NCBI GenBank assembly: GCA_020086605.1
Contig: JACBWW010000004.1
Span: 7,821,382 to 7,885,381 of the forward strand
From: Lanius collurio
Taxonomy: Eukaryota; Chordata; Aves; Passeriformes; Laniidae
DNA: 64,000 bases
Direction: 5' to 3'
The stretch's first letter is position 1. Each line of letters opens with the position of its first letter. Made by a program: the position numbers and the translations under genes. A model generated the notes under the pieces. It did not search any database and was not told the origin of the DNA. It saw nothing but the letters and a program-made list of their open reading frames with translations. Positions 10,317-21,870 of this stretch are shown in pieces.

Positions 10317-13182
10317 ATCTCATACCCCACACCAAACTCAGGTCCTCCTCAGAATGCATCCCAGTTCAGCCAAGTGACAGGCCATACGGCTTTCCTGTTA
10401 TTGTATACATGGAACAAAAGTTTTGGAGGTGTCTCCACATCCTTACATAGGTACATATAGAGGACCACTACTAGTATTTAAAACCAGAAATGCATTCTGG
10501 TTTCTCACAGATGTATGTGCTGTGTCATCTGGTTTGCTCACTGCAAAAATTTCAGATTCCTTTTGGGCCTCCTATAATACCTCCTGCAGCAGTATCTTTA
10601 GATCTCATAAGATCCCTACCCCACTTCTTTGGTTTGCTACTGATCTGTTTTTGACCCAGTGCCAAACTACAGGAGGAATTTTCTCCATGAAGAGTTAATG
10701 TGGCCTTTCTCCATTGTTCAGCTGCTGATTTCCAAAGCACTTTTGAAATCTAATTAATTTGGTGACTTCTAAACTGAACTGGGATGCAACAAGTATGTCA
10801 GAATGGGAAAAAAATCATCACTGAAGGCTCAAAGTGGGTGATATGGACAAAGAAACTGGTGAGTAGACTCACCAGTTGTTATGAGGAGAAGTAGATGATA
10901 AATCAGCAGCGTGATTGCATAAGCCTGATTTCTGCTAATTATTTTAATTCTCTGTTCCAACTCTGGGCCAGGTTATTATTAGCCTTTTCATGATGTAATG
11001 AATACAAACCAACTTTTTTATTACTATTATTGTTTTTGTTCTTTGTTAATCCACATGAATACGTGGGAAGCAATTTGGTGTCCTGCTTCATTAAAGGTGG
11101 TACAAAATTGATGTCTTTAAATTTTCATTATCCTTTCATGAAAAGTCCTCAGACAGTTAGATATGGTGGGCTGTCTTTTGGTGCTCTTTTGGGAGATAAC
11201 ACCCCAGAATGGACAGGAAGATTTATTTTTTTAAATACATCGAAATTGTTTTCCAGTGGACTCTGTAACAGGCTGATCCCCTTCTATGGCAGCCATGTCA
11301 ACAGGGGTCCATATAAAACTGTGATATTTTAAATGGGACAAAATGCACCAAGAATTTTCACATGGTTATTGACAGCCATTGGGATTAATGAAGACTTGCT
11401 CCAGCCATGATGTCACAGAGGAATTTTCTGACTCTGATTCTTTTAAGTTCAGTGGATCTCATAGGGATAACCTGTATTCGTCATTTCTCCTTGTGTCTAT
11501 CAAAGTTTTAAAGCAGCATGTATATGAATCCTGATGAATACAGTTTAAGATGCTCAGTTTGTTTAACTGTGCTTTTATGCCATTTAATAGATTCCTGCTT
11601 TTTTTTCTGGGCACACAATCTAAGGAGGAAATGTCATCAGCCATGCTAAAACCATTGAAATATCTGGGAAAGAAATCGTCCTCAAGCCTCAACAAATCAT
11701 CTTTTTACAGCATTGTGTGTTAAGAATTAATTTAAGCAATGATCCCCAAGAGGCCACATGTGAATAGTGTGCCATCCTAATCTATCTTTTCCTGACTATT
11801 AGGTTGATAATGGGGATTCCTTTGCACAGTCATTATGCATTGTTGTCAGTCTTGAGCCAGTTTTATGAACTGTGTCCAAGATGTACTCTTATTCTCATTA
11901 AAGCCTTAAAATGATCCATTAAAATCTCGTGTTGCTTCTTAATTTTTTCTGTCTCCTTACAGAACTTTAAAATGTTGATGTTTTTGAGATAGCAGGGAAC
12001 CAACAGAGCTAGAACTATGGTCCATTCTTGGTGCAATACCCAGAGATTGATATCTATTTCTATTGTGAGCAACAACTTTCAACAAGCAAATTCAACACAA
12101 TTTAACATCCAAATGACTGTGTTGGATCCCAGCAATAGCACTGATGGACTTTAACCACAAAACCTTTCCTCAGTTATACTGGCATTTAGGAAACACCTAT
12201 GCAACTTAGTTATTGTTGGTATCTGCTAATACAGGCAGTCAAAATCTAAAATTCATAGTAAAACTGTATTAAAGGTCTGACACTAGTACACTGTATATGA
12301 GAAGAAACCTTAATTTTTGTGAACTTGATAATTAACAGACTATTCAAGACATCACAATCACTTTAAGAATACAGTGAAGGAAAAAGCTCCAGGGAAATAA
12401 CTTCTGTTACTTGTTCATATCCCCCTGTCCTGGGAGTCTAACTGTCTGGGTAAATGCAGGTAGACTCTCAACCCTTGTCTTTTCCTGCCTGATTGGGAGC
12501 CATAACCTGCTGATATTGGAATTAGACACTGTCTGCACACTCTGCTCTCTGTTTGGCTGACAAAATACTAACAGAGCAAATTGTAGGTTATTTCACTTTT
12601 CACATGGGCTGTCATCCCCTAAGTTTACTGATATGGTAGCACTGGTCTGCAATGTCTCTGTTAGAGTTTTTTAAATAAATAGGGTGAAAGTGGATGGGTA
12701 AGCTCTTTGCAACTCTTGTGTCAGCTGTATACTGATAGTTCCCCACTTACCTCCATTGCCTGATCATTAGTTTGATCACTACCTAATGCCTGATCATCCT
12801 TTCTGTGGAGCTTGCTGTTTTATTAAACTGCTTCACTGGTATTGAGAGTCTCTAAAGCAGGGTTATTTTCTCTTGAGAAAAGAAAAAAAAGAAAAGATCA
12901 GAGATACACCTACCCTATCAGAAATTGCACTCTCCTTGGTAAACTCCTGTCCTTGTGTACATGCTAAATTAGTAAAGTTGCGACACCTGATTAAATGACT
13001 GACACGCAGCTACTTTTGTTTATATATATTGCCATCAGTTTACATGGTAATAGACAAGATGAGTATTTATGGCAATCACATTTAATCCTACTCTCAATGG
13101 ATCAGATGTGAACTGTGGGAGGTTGACCCACTCCCAATGTTTCTGCTTTTCACCAACATTTGGAAATACACCAACTTTCCTG
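10317..13182. other. Unique non-coding sequence
   Basis: AT-rich sequence holding the 24-bp hairpin at 10854-10877. Frames of up to 100 codons (for example 11030-11332) have no domain. Nothing else is recognised. Confidence 0.55.
10854..10877. repeat. Perfect inverted repeat, 11-bp arms
   Basis: aactggtgagt (10854-10864) and actcaccagtt (10867-10877) are exact reverse complements around the dinucleotide AG. Both strands carry GGTGAGT, a good splice-donor match, but no exon is recognised beside it. Confidence 0.95.
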
Positions 13183-13203
13183 AAAAAAAAAAAAAAAAAA
13201 AAA
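13183..13203. repeat. Poly(A) tract, 21 bases
   Basis: Uninterrupted A run about 160 bp before the 3' terminus of the minus-strand CR1 relic. It is not part of CR1, which ends in 8-bp repeats rather than poly(A). No processed gene copy is recognised next to it. Confidence 0.95.
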
Positions 13204-13364
13204 GCCTTACAATATATTGCATGCTTCCAGGCACCAGCTGTCACCCAAAACACATCACCTGTGGATTGATGCCATGTGACCTTGTTAATTTTCTATCAGC
13301 CTATTTCTCTCTCCCTGTCTCAGGTATTTTTAATGTGTCCATCACCATGGTTTCTACTGCTTAG

Positions 13365-13995
13365 TAGAATCATAGAATAATGAAATTATTTGGGTTGAAA
13401 GGGTTGGGTTGCTGGTGGGGGAGGGGTGGTTTGTAACCTGCCTTCTCTACGAGGATATATTTCTAAATTTGGCTAAACCAGCACAATCACTTAGTTCAAA
13501 AACCCCTGGCATGGGCAGGAATGCCATTTACTACATCAGATTGATCAGGCCTCATCCAACCTGGCCTTGAACACTTCCAGATATGGGTTATCCACAACTT
13601 CTCTGGGCCACTTGTTTCAGTGCCTCACCACCCTCAAAGTAAAGAATTTTTTGCTAAAAAATATCTAATATCTAATCTAAACCTACCCTCTTTCAGTTCA
13701 AAATTATTTCCTCTTATCCTTCCACTGTCTGTATAAAATCTCTCTCTCTCATTTTTTTAAACCTTCTTAGGGTTCTGGAAGGCCACAATGAGATCTGCCC
13801 AAACCCTTCTCTTCTCCACACTGAGAACTCCACACCCCCAACTGTCTCAGCCCATGTCTGTAGGAGAGGTGCTCCATCCCTCTGATCACCCTCATTGCCC
13901 TCTTCTGGACCCACAGTAACACGTCCTCATCATTAATGAGTTGAGGAGCCCAGAGCTGGGTGCCATGCTTCAGGTAGGGTCTCACTAGTTTTAAA
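13365..13995 (-). mobile_element. CR1 LINE, 5'-truncated relic with ORF2 C-terminus
   Basis: The plus strand begins TAGAATCATAGAATAATG, the reverse complement of the CR1 3' terminus (repeated ATTCTATG units). Reading the minus strand from 13995, the translation gives LVRPYLKHGTQLWAPQ, then a VQKRAMRVIRGMEHLSY-like block. This matches the conserved CR1 ORF2 end downstream of the reverse-transcriptase core (LVRPHLEYCVQFWAPQ, ERVQRRATK-IRGLEHLSYEERL in the family). After about 13767 the frame is shifted, and the last part near 13500-13720 can only be followed at DNA level (GGCCTTGAACACTTCCAGAT, CTCTGGGCCACTTGTTTCAG). A typical dead, 5'-truncated avian copy. An unrelated segment interrupts it near 13402-13485. 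Confidence 0.9.
13402..13485. other. Foreign segment interrupting the CR1 3' end
   Basis: In CR1 the terminal TTTGGGTTGGAAAGGACC block is followed closely by ATCTAGTTCCAACCCCCTGC and CATGGGCAGG. Here TATTTGGGTTGAAAGGG (to about 13403) and CACTTAGTTCAAAAACCCCT (from about 13487) are separated by roughly 85 extra bases. The extra segment is G-rich at its left end (GGTGGGGGAGGGGTGG) and carries TGCTGGT at 13410-13416 and ACCAGCA at 13477-13483 as short inverted ends. It could be a small secondary insertion, or a subfamily-specific or rearranged CR1 tail. Confidence 0.45.
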
Positions 13996-14082
13996 TATTT
14001 TGGAATGTATATAAGAGGTCTCAAGAACAAAATTGCCTGATATAAATGATATTCCAACTTTTTTTGAAAGGAAGACTTGTTG

Positions 14083-14097
14083 TTTTTTTTTTTTTTT
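14083..14097. repeat. Poly(T) tract, 15 bases
   Basis: Uninterrupted T run about 90 bp beyond the truncated 5' end of the CR1 relic. No adjacent retroposed body is recognised. Confidence 0.9.
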
Positions 14098-17000
14098 CTA
14101 TTAACTTTACTGTAGAAAAAGCACAATGTGGTTATTTTAAATTTTTTTTCACCTGGTTTATCACTGACGTCCATGATGATTTGCAATCCTGAGTCTCTCT
14201 TCATTCCATATTTGTCAGCATTGCTGTCCATCTTTGATTCTTTAACAGAAGTTTGATGTTTACTGAAAATTCTAAATGTGTGGGATTATTAATGGCATGG
14301 TTTCCATACACAGATTGGAAGTACTATATTTGTGCAGATCCTAGTCTGTTTGAGAACTTAGCATTGCTGGAACTTTAGGTGCTATTGGATTAATAAATAA
14401 CACTCACTTCCAGCTTTGTTGGTACATGAAAACTGTGTACCTGTATTCTGAAATGCACTTGTGTTATGACACCATTATGATGACAGTGGTCCTTATGTTT
14501 TTAAAACTAAAAAGGATATAATTTACAACTTTTACAAAAGAAAGAAAACAATTTGTATCCAGTTTAGTTTACAAATACAGAAGGTCCACTTTGGCTCAAC
14601 ACCTTTAAGAAATTGGATCTGTTTCAATTTGAGAAGCAGATGGGAAAAGTTGGCATTTATCATACTTACAGTTTTTTATTACAAACAATGCTAGCTATGT
14701 GTACCATGACATTCTTGAGAACACTGAGGTGCCACTTGCTGTCATAGGCCAAATTCTTATGGCTTCTTGAGCGTGAAATGTGAATTTTTCATTGGACTAT
14801 TCTCTTTTCTATGGCAAGTTAATGGTGACATTAGTATCCTCAAAAGATCCTGACTCATAGAACTGTGTTATAGCCAACAAGACGTACTAGAAAACTATTT
14901 TGTGTTCTTTAATGCAGTTTTAGCCCAGAGATTGCATTTCGAACATAGATTTTTTTCAGCAACGATATGGCTAGAATTGCCACTAAACAAACAAAAGAAG
15001 TCAATTTAAATAAAGATTAGTGAGATTTTCATGTTAGAATTCTCTTGAATCTGTCATCAATGACTGAAAAGAAAACACTATTAAGATAAAACTTGAATAA
15101 GATCAGAAGAACTGGTACTGATGAGTTCAGCGGTAGTAACGGACAATGAAAAATCACCTTACCTCAGCAAGATGCCTCATACCTTGAATGATCATGAAAA
15201 AGTTCGTATAAAATCTTAGTTCCAAGCCCTTTTGTAGCCAAAGAAAATTTTGAAAGAGCCAAGTTTTTTAGTTTATATTTAGGATCTGTTCCTCTGGGGT
15301 GCCTCTGATTGATGGTTCTGGCGAATAATTCCCTGATAAATTACCTTGTGTTGACTGCAGAGAAGGCAGAAGTGGCGCTGCTTTCTCATGTGCCTGTTTT
15401 TCACAGGCAGGTTCCCTGCTTCCTGAAGATGCAGCTTGTGCTGCCATTGCAAAATGTTCCTTCAATGTGCAAAGGCAAGACTGAGCCCTGGATCCTGTGA
15501 CATGCTGTCAATGACCTTCACGTGGTCCCAGTGCAATGCCCAAAGGAGTGGTGCCTCCTGCCAGGCATGGCTGGCCAGGACTGTGGTCTATCTGCAGGTT
15601 CGATTAAGTGACACATACCAGTGCAAAGTAGCCTCTTCATTTTTGTGTAGAACATGCATATTGGATCTTCTTTTCTTCTTTCCTGTAAGCTTTCATAAGC
15701 CAGGATGCTCATGAATGACAGAATATAGCACTGAATGAAAATCTTTGCATCAGATAGTGCTTCCACAGTCCTGATGATGAATCCTTAGAGATGCAGACTG
15801 TGCTAATTCACATGGGTAGCACTAGGAGTGTATTTAACAAGGCTGTCTGTAGCTGTGGCTCACATGCTTCTGCTGCACAGCTACAGTCTGTCTTTCCTGT
15901 ACCTGTTACACCTTAGTTTACTGTTAAATCTCTAATCAGTTAAACTGACCTTTCTAGTTCAGTGGACTGCTGCTCTAAAAGTCCCCAAATACTCAAGATG
16001 TCTAGCCCAAAGTCTAATACAGCCCACCAGTACCTTATTGTCTGCCCAAAGGTTTAGTTTCATCCTATAAAATAAAAATTTTATCCTGTTGTGTATGGAC
16101 TGCTGTCCTTCGTCTTTATGACAAAAGAAGAGCAGAGTATTTACTCTTCAAACTCACTGGAATATCAACTCTTTACACTGTTTTGGCCTGTATTTTTCTT
16201 AGAAATATCATTCAAGTTTTGAATGTGAGAAAGTTGTAGAGAAGTGAAATCTACCTAATCTGATTTTTGATCCTGTGCATAGTCCATCACTATGTATTAA
16301 AATATATTGCACTAAATGCTGGATATTCTCAAATGATGAATCAAGAGCTTATATGTAATTGATAAATGTAGCATCTTTCTGTCTTGAATGCTTATAAGAT
16401 GCATGAAATTAATTTAAAAAATAATTTTCTTTTAAAAAATGATATTGTTATTAAATAATTGTTCATCTCCACCACCATTAATTCAGGTGTTAAAGTGAGT
16501 AAATTGAGTGACCAATTTGGCCATCAGCAGTCTAGGTTTCTACATACTTATCTACTGAGATATTCCCCAATATGGCTATTCTGTAAGTTCCCCTAGGTAC
16601 TGACATGTGAGTCCAAGTATTTACTACACTGTTACAAAAACTGCATGCAATGATCCTTCATTGATGTGTTTGATTAGAATGTTTTCAAGATTAACCTTTA
16701 TCGACGTAAAAGTTAACAAAACATCATGAGTGACACTTTCTTATAAAAAAGTTATTGTTCCCTCAAGCATATTCTGTCCATCTAATAATTATTTTTTTTC
16801 ATTTTTCCTTTAGTTACACACTGCAGGGAAACAAAACTGAATGCAAAGTAAAAAAAACTCAACTCAACATGGATCATTATTTTTTGTTGCTTCTTCTGGA
16901 ATCTTTATCCTTTTGATGGCATATAATGTAGATGCATTAATGAAGAATTAAGAAGCAGAAGTTTATTATATAATAACAGAAATTAATCTGATTTTCATCT

Positions 17001-18137
17001 ATAAATATATCATGAAGAACAGGTTTTGTGAATTTTTTTAGCAGGACCTTCCTTGACATTTGCAGAAAAAAATAGAATTTTTTCTTTACACACTTTATTA
17101 CAAAAAATTCAGTTAGAGATTGGGCTATTTCCTTAAGAGTTGATTCAAGACCAAAACCCCTTAATTTTAGATGTAAAGTGGCTTGGCTGCATTCATAAAC
17201 AGAGCTGTGAATTCTTTTCCATCTGAACTCATGTTCTTTGATTTTCACTGACTGACTGACCATTTCAGCACGCTCTCCTGATCGTATATAATTCAGTCCT
17301 TGACCATGACAAACCAATCATTCACAACTGACCCTTGAAATTAATTAATGCCAATCACTGCTATCAGTCAAAAGACATTCTGAGAGATTTCAAAAGAAGA
17401 GATTGATGTTACATGGTGCTAAAGGTAGATGTAGAAAATGCAGTCAGTCAGTGAATTTCAGAAGAACTTAAATTACATTTATAGATTGCTAGCATCCCTT
17501 CTAGTACATGTAGTTACAAGATGGAAGTCGTCAATGTATAATAAAGCTGGAACAAGTGCTCAGTGTGAAAATGCTAATTTTCAGATACTTATATCTTGAA
17601 AACCATAGGTGGTCTTGGCATGGAAAATAACATACTACCTCCAAATTTGAATCTCTAAAGCATAGCAGGAGGCAGATCTAACCAGCACTGTGACCATATG
17701 TGTTTGGGATTTCATACACAATAATTAATTTCCATTCTGTAAAAATGAATAGTTTAATATAACATCCCACATCAAGAGATGCAAACAAAAACTGATACTT
17801 TAAAAAAAAAAAAGCCAGTGAACAAACTTTTTCCTAATCAAAACCAATTTAAATTGTTATGAATAAAAATAAATGAAAAGAAAACTATTTAACTGCTTTT
17901 ATTTCTCAACATAAGAATATTATGGAGACTGTCTCTTGGTAGTTGAAGGATGTTTAATTGAATAAAGGGCTTAGAAGAAATACATAATCTACAAATGGAT
18001 GGTTTCTGCATATGTACAAAATATCCATGTTCTTTTCTGTTTCTAGTTATGACCACGCTTTTTCTTTCCCTTCTGATTTGCATGGGAAGATGAACCATCA
18101 TCAAAGTACTCAATATTTTTACCCAAACTCAATAATC

Positions 18138-18155
18138 CTGACACACCTGTGTCAG
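18138..18155. repeat. Perfect inverted repeat, 8-bp arms
   Basis: ctgacaca and tgtgtcag flank CC. A related motif, CTGTGACACAGGTCAG, lies about 70 bp downstream, so the motif may be locally duplicated. Confidence 0.85.
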
Positions 18156-19050
18156 ACTAAGTCTCTTCATTCAAACAGTGATAACCAATAGGCTTTAATG
18201 CCATTCTGTGACACAGGTCAGCTCAATAAAAATCTCTATAAATTATCATTTAGGTGTCAGATGATCAACAACAACAGTGCTGTCATGTCATCTGGAGGGC
18301 TATCTTCCCAGTGAAATGAGAGGTAAAGCGTGTATTGTCACTCTCTATGTCTGCTGAGAGCATAATCACACCAAACTATCCAACACGTGGTACTTGTATA
18401 AAAACATGTTGTGCCAAATCTTCTCTCAAGTGATACTTAAAGCTTCTAAAAAAAACCCTGTTAGCTGATGCATTTGTCTCCTGTTTACCACACTCAGCTG
18501 CCACTCCTTGCCTGTCCAAGAGCAAAATGACGTGGTTTTTTTTCCAAATAAAAGCCCAAATCAAGTAGAGAAAGAAACAAGAACTGAAACTTTAGATTTG
18601 AATTGCTCTGCTAGCAGAAGATTGACTACAAATCAAAACCACGTGCCAGTCTGGAAGATTTTAGCCACCAAAAAACTGTTGATCAGTGCTAAAAGGAGGT
18701 TTCCAAAATCCAGTTAGGCTCCTAGGCACATTTCAAAATCCCACTAGATGCCAGTCTGACTACATATCTCAGAAAAAAATATGGTCCTTGTGAATGGCCT
18801 CTCATCTCTAATACCTGTTGGATTGTGATCCAAACCATGGAATTAGGCCTGGATCCAGGTCCTACTGTGCAGCTACAGCTCCTCATGGCTGCTAATGACA
18901 GAGTAATCTTTGTTGCAGAATGCTGAAGGCTTCTGGGAGTTGAGTGTGCCTTTTGGGGTGCTTTGCACAGTCTATACCACAGAGCTGATGGCTCTTAGTC
19001 AAGAAGAGGATATTCCTCCACCCTCCTCTGCTTTGGGTGTCAAGACTTCG

Positions 19051-19133
19051 TTATACTAAATTATAATATGTATTATTATACATATACTGTACTTTAAACT
19101 ACGTTAATAAAATTATAAATTATATATTAAAAA
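19051..19133. repeat. AT-rich low-complexity patch
   Basis: About 80 bp made almost entirely of A and T, with TATA-like repeats (ATTATAATATGTATTATTAT). It lacks the regularity of a microsatellite. Confidence 0.8.
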
Positions 19134-21229
19134 GCATCTATCAGCAAGCAAATAACAGCATTCATTACTTTGTAAGTCAAAAAAGCAATCAAGGACCAAA
19201 CTTCTAAAGTCCAAAGCCAGAGAAGGGGCAACCTGTGCTGCGCCACTCCTGATGTCTTGATAAATCATACAAGTTAGTAGTGAGTGTACAGACTGTAAGG
19301 TGGAAGGATGTTGATAATGAAGACGTCACTCCCATTATACAGCTTTTGCTTTTCTTAAGCAATGCTTATAAACTTGCCTCCCATGCTCTACTGCTTGTTT
19401 CATCACTGACATCTGTTCTTTTTAGGTGGCAACACAATCCACCAGAAACACTACTCAGAATTTACTGAAGTATATATATACATTCCCTAAAAACACTACA
19501 TCAGCAAATGAATTAACAATGTAGTGATTTTTGGCAAAATTTTCAGTGAAGTGGTTTCTTAGGTTGAAAATTGGCTATTTTGAAAAATAAACTTTGTATA
19601 TGTTACATGCCAAATTTAGTTTCTGGATTGAAGAACCCCCTAGAGATGAATATGTGAGAATGACAACAATTTCCTCCCAAGTATTCCTGCTCCTCTCTCA
19701 GAGTGTATCTACATACCAGGAGGCAGTGTAAGGTAGTGGTTTTGCTGCTTGTAAGCTAACTTAGGTATAAGATATTCTAGTTTACTAGAGAGCTGCCTAA
19801 CCACAGATGCATATTTCTCAGTGGCTTATGTTTCTTTCTCACTGAGCTCCCTAATGGCCACAGTGCCAAGAGGACCTTTCATTGCAGTAAACTTGTCACT
19901 GTGTGTGACTTCAGTGAAGATGAACCCCTAGCCACTGATGGCTAGTGCCACATTTGTGAGTTGAAACGGGTCCGAGACAGCAAAGTGAGAAGGGTTTAAC
20001 TCACGGGTTTGACTAATGACTTTCAGAACAGCATACCTCCCCACAAGGTCTGCTGTCCTTCTGCAAGTACTGCTTTTTTGCTGCTCTGACTGTTGTTAAT
20101 GAAGCTGCAGCTCACTTCTGTCTACCCCTGGTTTCCGGTGTCTGGATTGGTTTGAGGTTGAGAGTGGTTTCCTGTTTCTGTGCAGCTCTTGGGTAGTCTA
20201 ATTGAAACGACATGTCAGCAAATATGTGTCCAGTGTGGCTGGGGAGAGAGCCAAGGTCCGGTTTACTGCAGCAATGTGACTGACTAGAGAAAACTCCATG
20301 GAAAGAGAAGAAAAATCAATATGCTGATGTTTGATGTGAACAGCAAAGTTTGTCTCCTACTGGGAAGACTGGGCATGTGGATGAATTGGAGCACTGGCCT
20401 TCTGCAAGCAGGACAGGTAAGGCAAGGAAAAGAGCAAGAGGAAATATTAGCAACAGGGGACAGTATGTTTAGTAACTCTCCTCTTGGTTTCTTCCAACTT
20501 GACTCTGCCTGAATGAATAAATAGAATTGAGTGAGGAAAAATATTAAATCTATATATCAAGTTCTCAAGAATTAATCCATCAGAAACAGCTTCAAAGTTC
20601 CTATGTTAAACAAAGGAATTATTATGAAAAGAAGGATGATTCCAAGTATTGCTCTGTGTTATGAATTTTTGGTTTTGGATAGTTAAGGAAACCATGGCCA
20701 TTATGTGAAGAGTGTATCCATTCATATAACTTGATTGAATTTCCACCACTATTACTTAGCAGCTACCACAGACAGTAGGAATCTATTGTTTCATGCAAAA
20801 ATGCATTTATAATGTCCCTCATTTGAGACTTGGTCCAAAAGGGCTGAAAGTCTAAGGTGCAAGATCTTCAATTAGTTGCAAACATGCATACTCATGCCTT
20901 CTCCTACACAGAGTACGTCCTTCCAAGCAACTTTTTGTCTGCATATAGAAATAAAACTCTGTCTAATCTTGGCAGATTGTGCATCTAAATACACAGGCTA
21001 AACAGTGGAAATGTTTCTGCAGACTTACTCTTTAATTTTTACTGATGGAGAGGCAAAGCACACAGCCTCACTGCTGCATCTCTTCAGTCAAAATTCCAGT
21101 TGCCCACACTGTCAAGTGGGATCAAGGGTGCTAGGTAGTACCTTCTTCCCTGGAGAGAAAAGTGTGGGAGAGCATACCAGTGCACTGGAGAGGAGCTGAG
21201 TTGTCTGGGACTGACATAATTTCATGGAA

Positions 21230-21870
21230 GCATAGAATCATAGAATCACTTGGCTTGGAAAGGACCTTAAAGATCATCTAGCTCCAAACAGCCTGCTGTG
21301 AGCAAGGAAACCTTTCACTTGACCAGATTGTTCAGAGCCTCACCCAACCTGTCCTTGAATTCTTCCAGGGATGTGGCATCCATGACTCCTCTGGGCAACC
21401 TGTTCTAGTGCCTCATCAACCACACAATGAATAATTTTTTTCCTAATATCTAATTTAGACCTACTCACTTTCAATTTGAAGCCATTCCCCCTTGTCCTGT
21501 CAGTACACACTCTGGTAAATAGTCCCTCCATTTCCCTTGTACCACTTAGGTACTTGAAGGCCACAATTAAGACATGCTGAAGCCTAATTTTTCCAGGCTG
21601 AACAATCCCAGTTCTACTAGAATTGCTCCGTCCCTCTGATCAACTTGGTGGTCTCCTCTGGAATTGCTCCAACAGATCCAAGGCCTTCCTGTGCTGAGGA
21701 CCCCAGAGCTGGATGCATCACTCCCAGTGGGGTCTCACCAGAGCAGAGTAGCAGGACAGAATCCCCTTCCTCAATCTGCTGGTCACTCTTTTGATGCAGC
21801 CCAGGATACAATTGGCTTTCTGGGCTGTGAGCTCACATTGCTGGCTCATGTCCAGGCTCTACAACTGGAC
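21230..21870 (-). mobile_element. CR1 LINE, 5'-truncated relic with ORF2 C-terminus
   Basis: The plus strand starts CATAGAATCATAGAATCACT, followed by TTGGCTTGGAAAGGACCTTA and AAGATCATCTAGCTCCAA, the reverse complement of a CR1 3' end. On the minus strand the frame at 21340-21564 contains FKYLSG, then DRTRGNGFKLKVSRSKLDIR, the conserved tail of CR1 ORF2. Beyond 21617 the DNA still matches (CCCAGGATACAATTGGCTTT, AGCTCACATTGCTGGCTCAT), but frames are broken by stops and shifts. Similarity fades near 21870, the 5' truncation. It is better preserved than the copy at 13365-13995 and keeps an uninterrupted 3' end. No activity is possible. Confidence 0.93.

Larger units (their letters stand above)
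13996..21229. other. Unique non-coding sequence, gene-free
   Basis: About 7.2 kb with no recognised gene or repeat family. It includes a 15-base T run at 14083-14097, AT-rich patches (16381-16460 and 19051-19133) and hairpins at 15391-15409 (tgcctgt/acaggca) and 18138-18155. The 15290-15680 stretch is more complex and slightly GC-richer, with overlapping frames on both strands but no domain. The 126-codon minus frame at 16937-17317 has no recognisable domain. Confidence 0.55.

Noticed and set aside
13270..13345. CORE-SINE-like ATGTGACCTTG block
   Set aside because: Similarity stops after about 11 bases and the rest is ordinary pyrimidine-rich text.
16937..17317. 126-codon minus-strand frame
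   Set aside because: Low-complexity F/K/I-rich translation with no domain; typical of AT-rich non-coding DNA.
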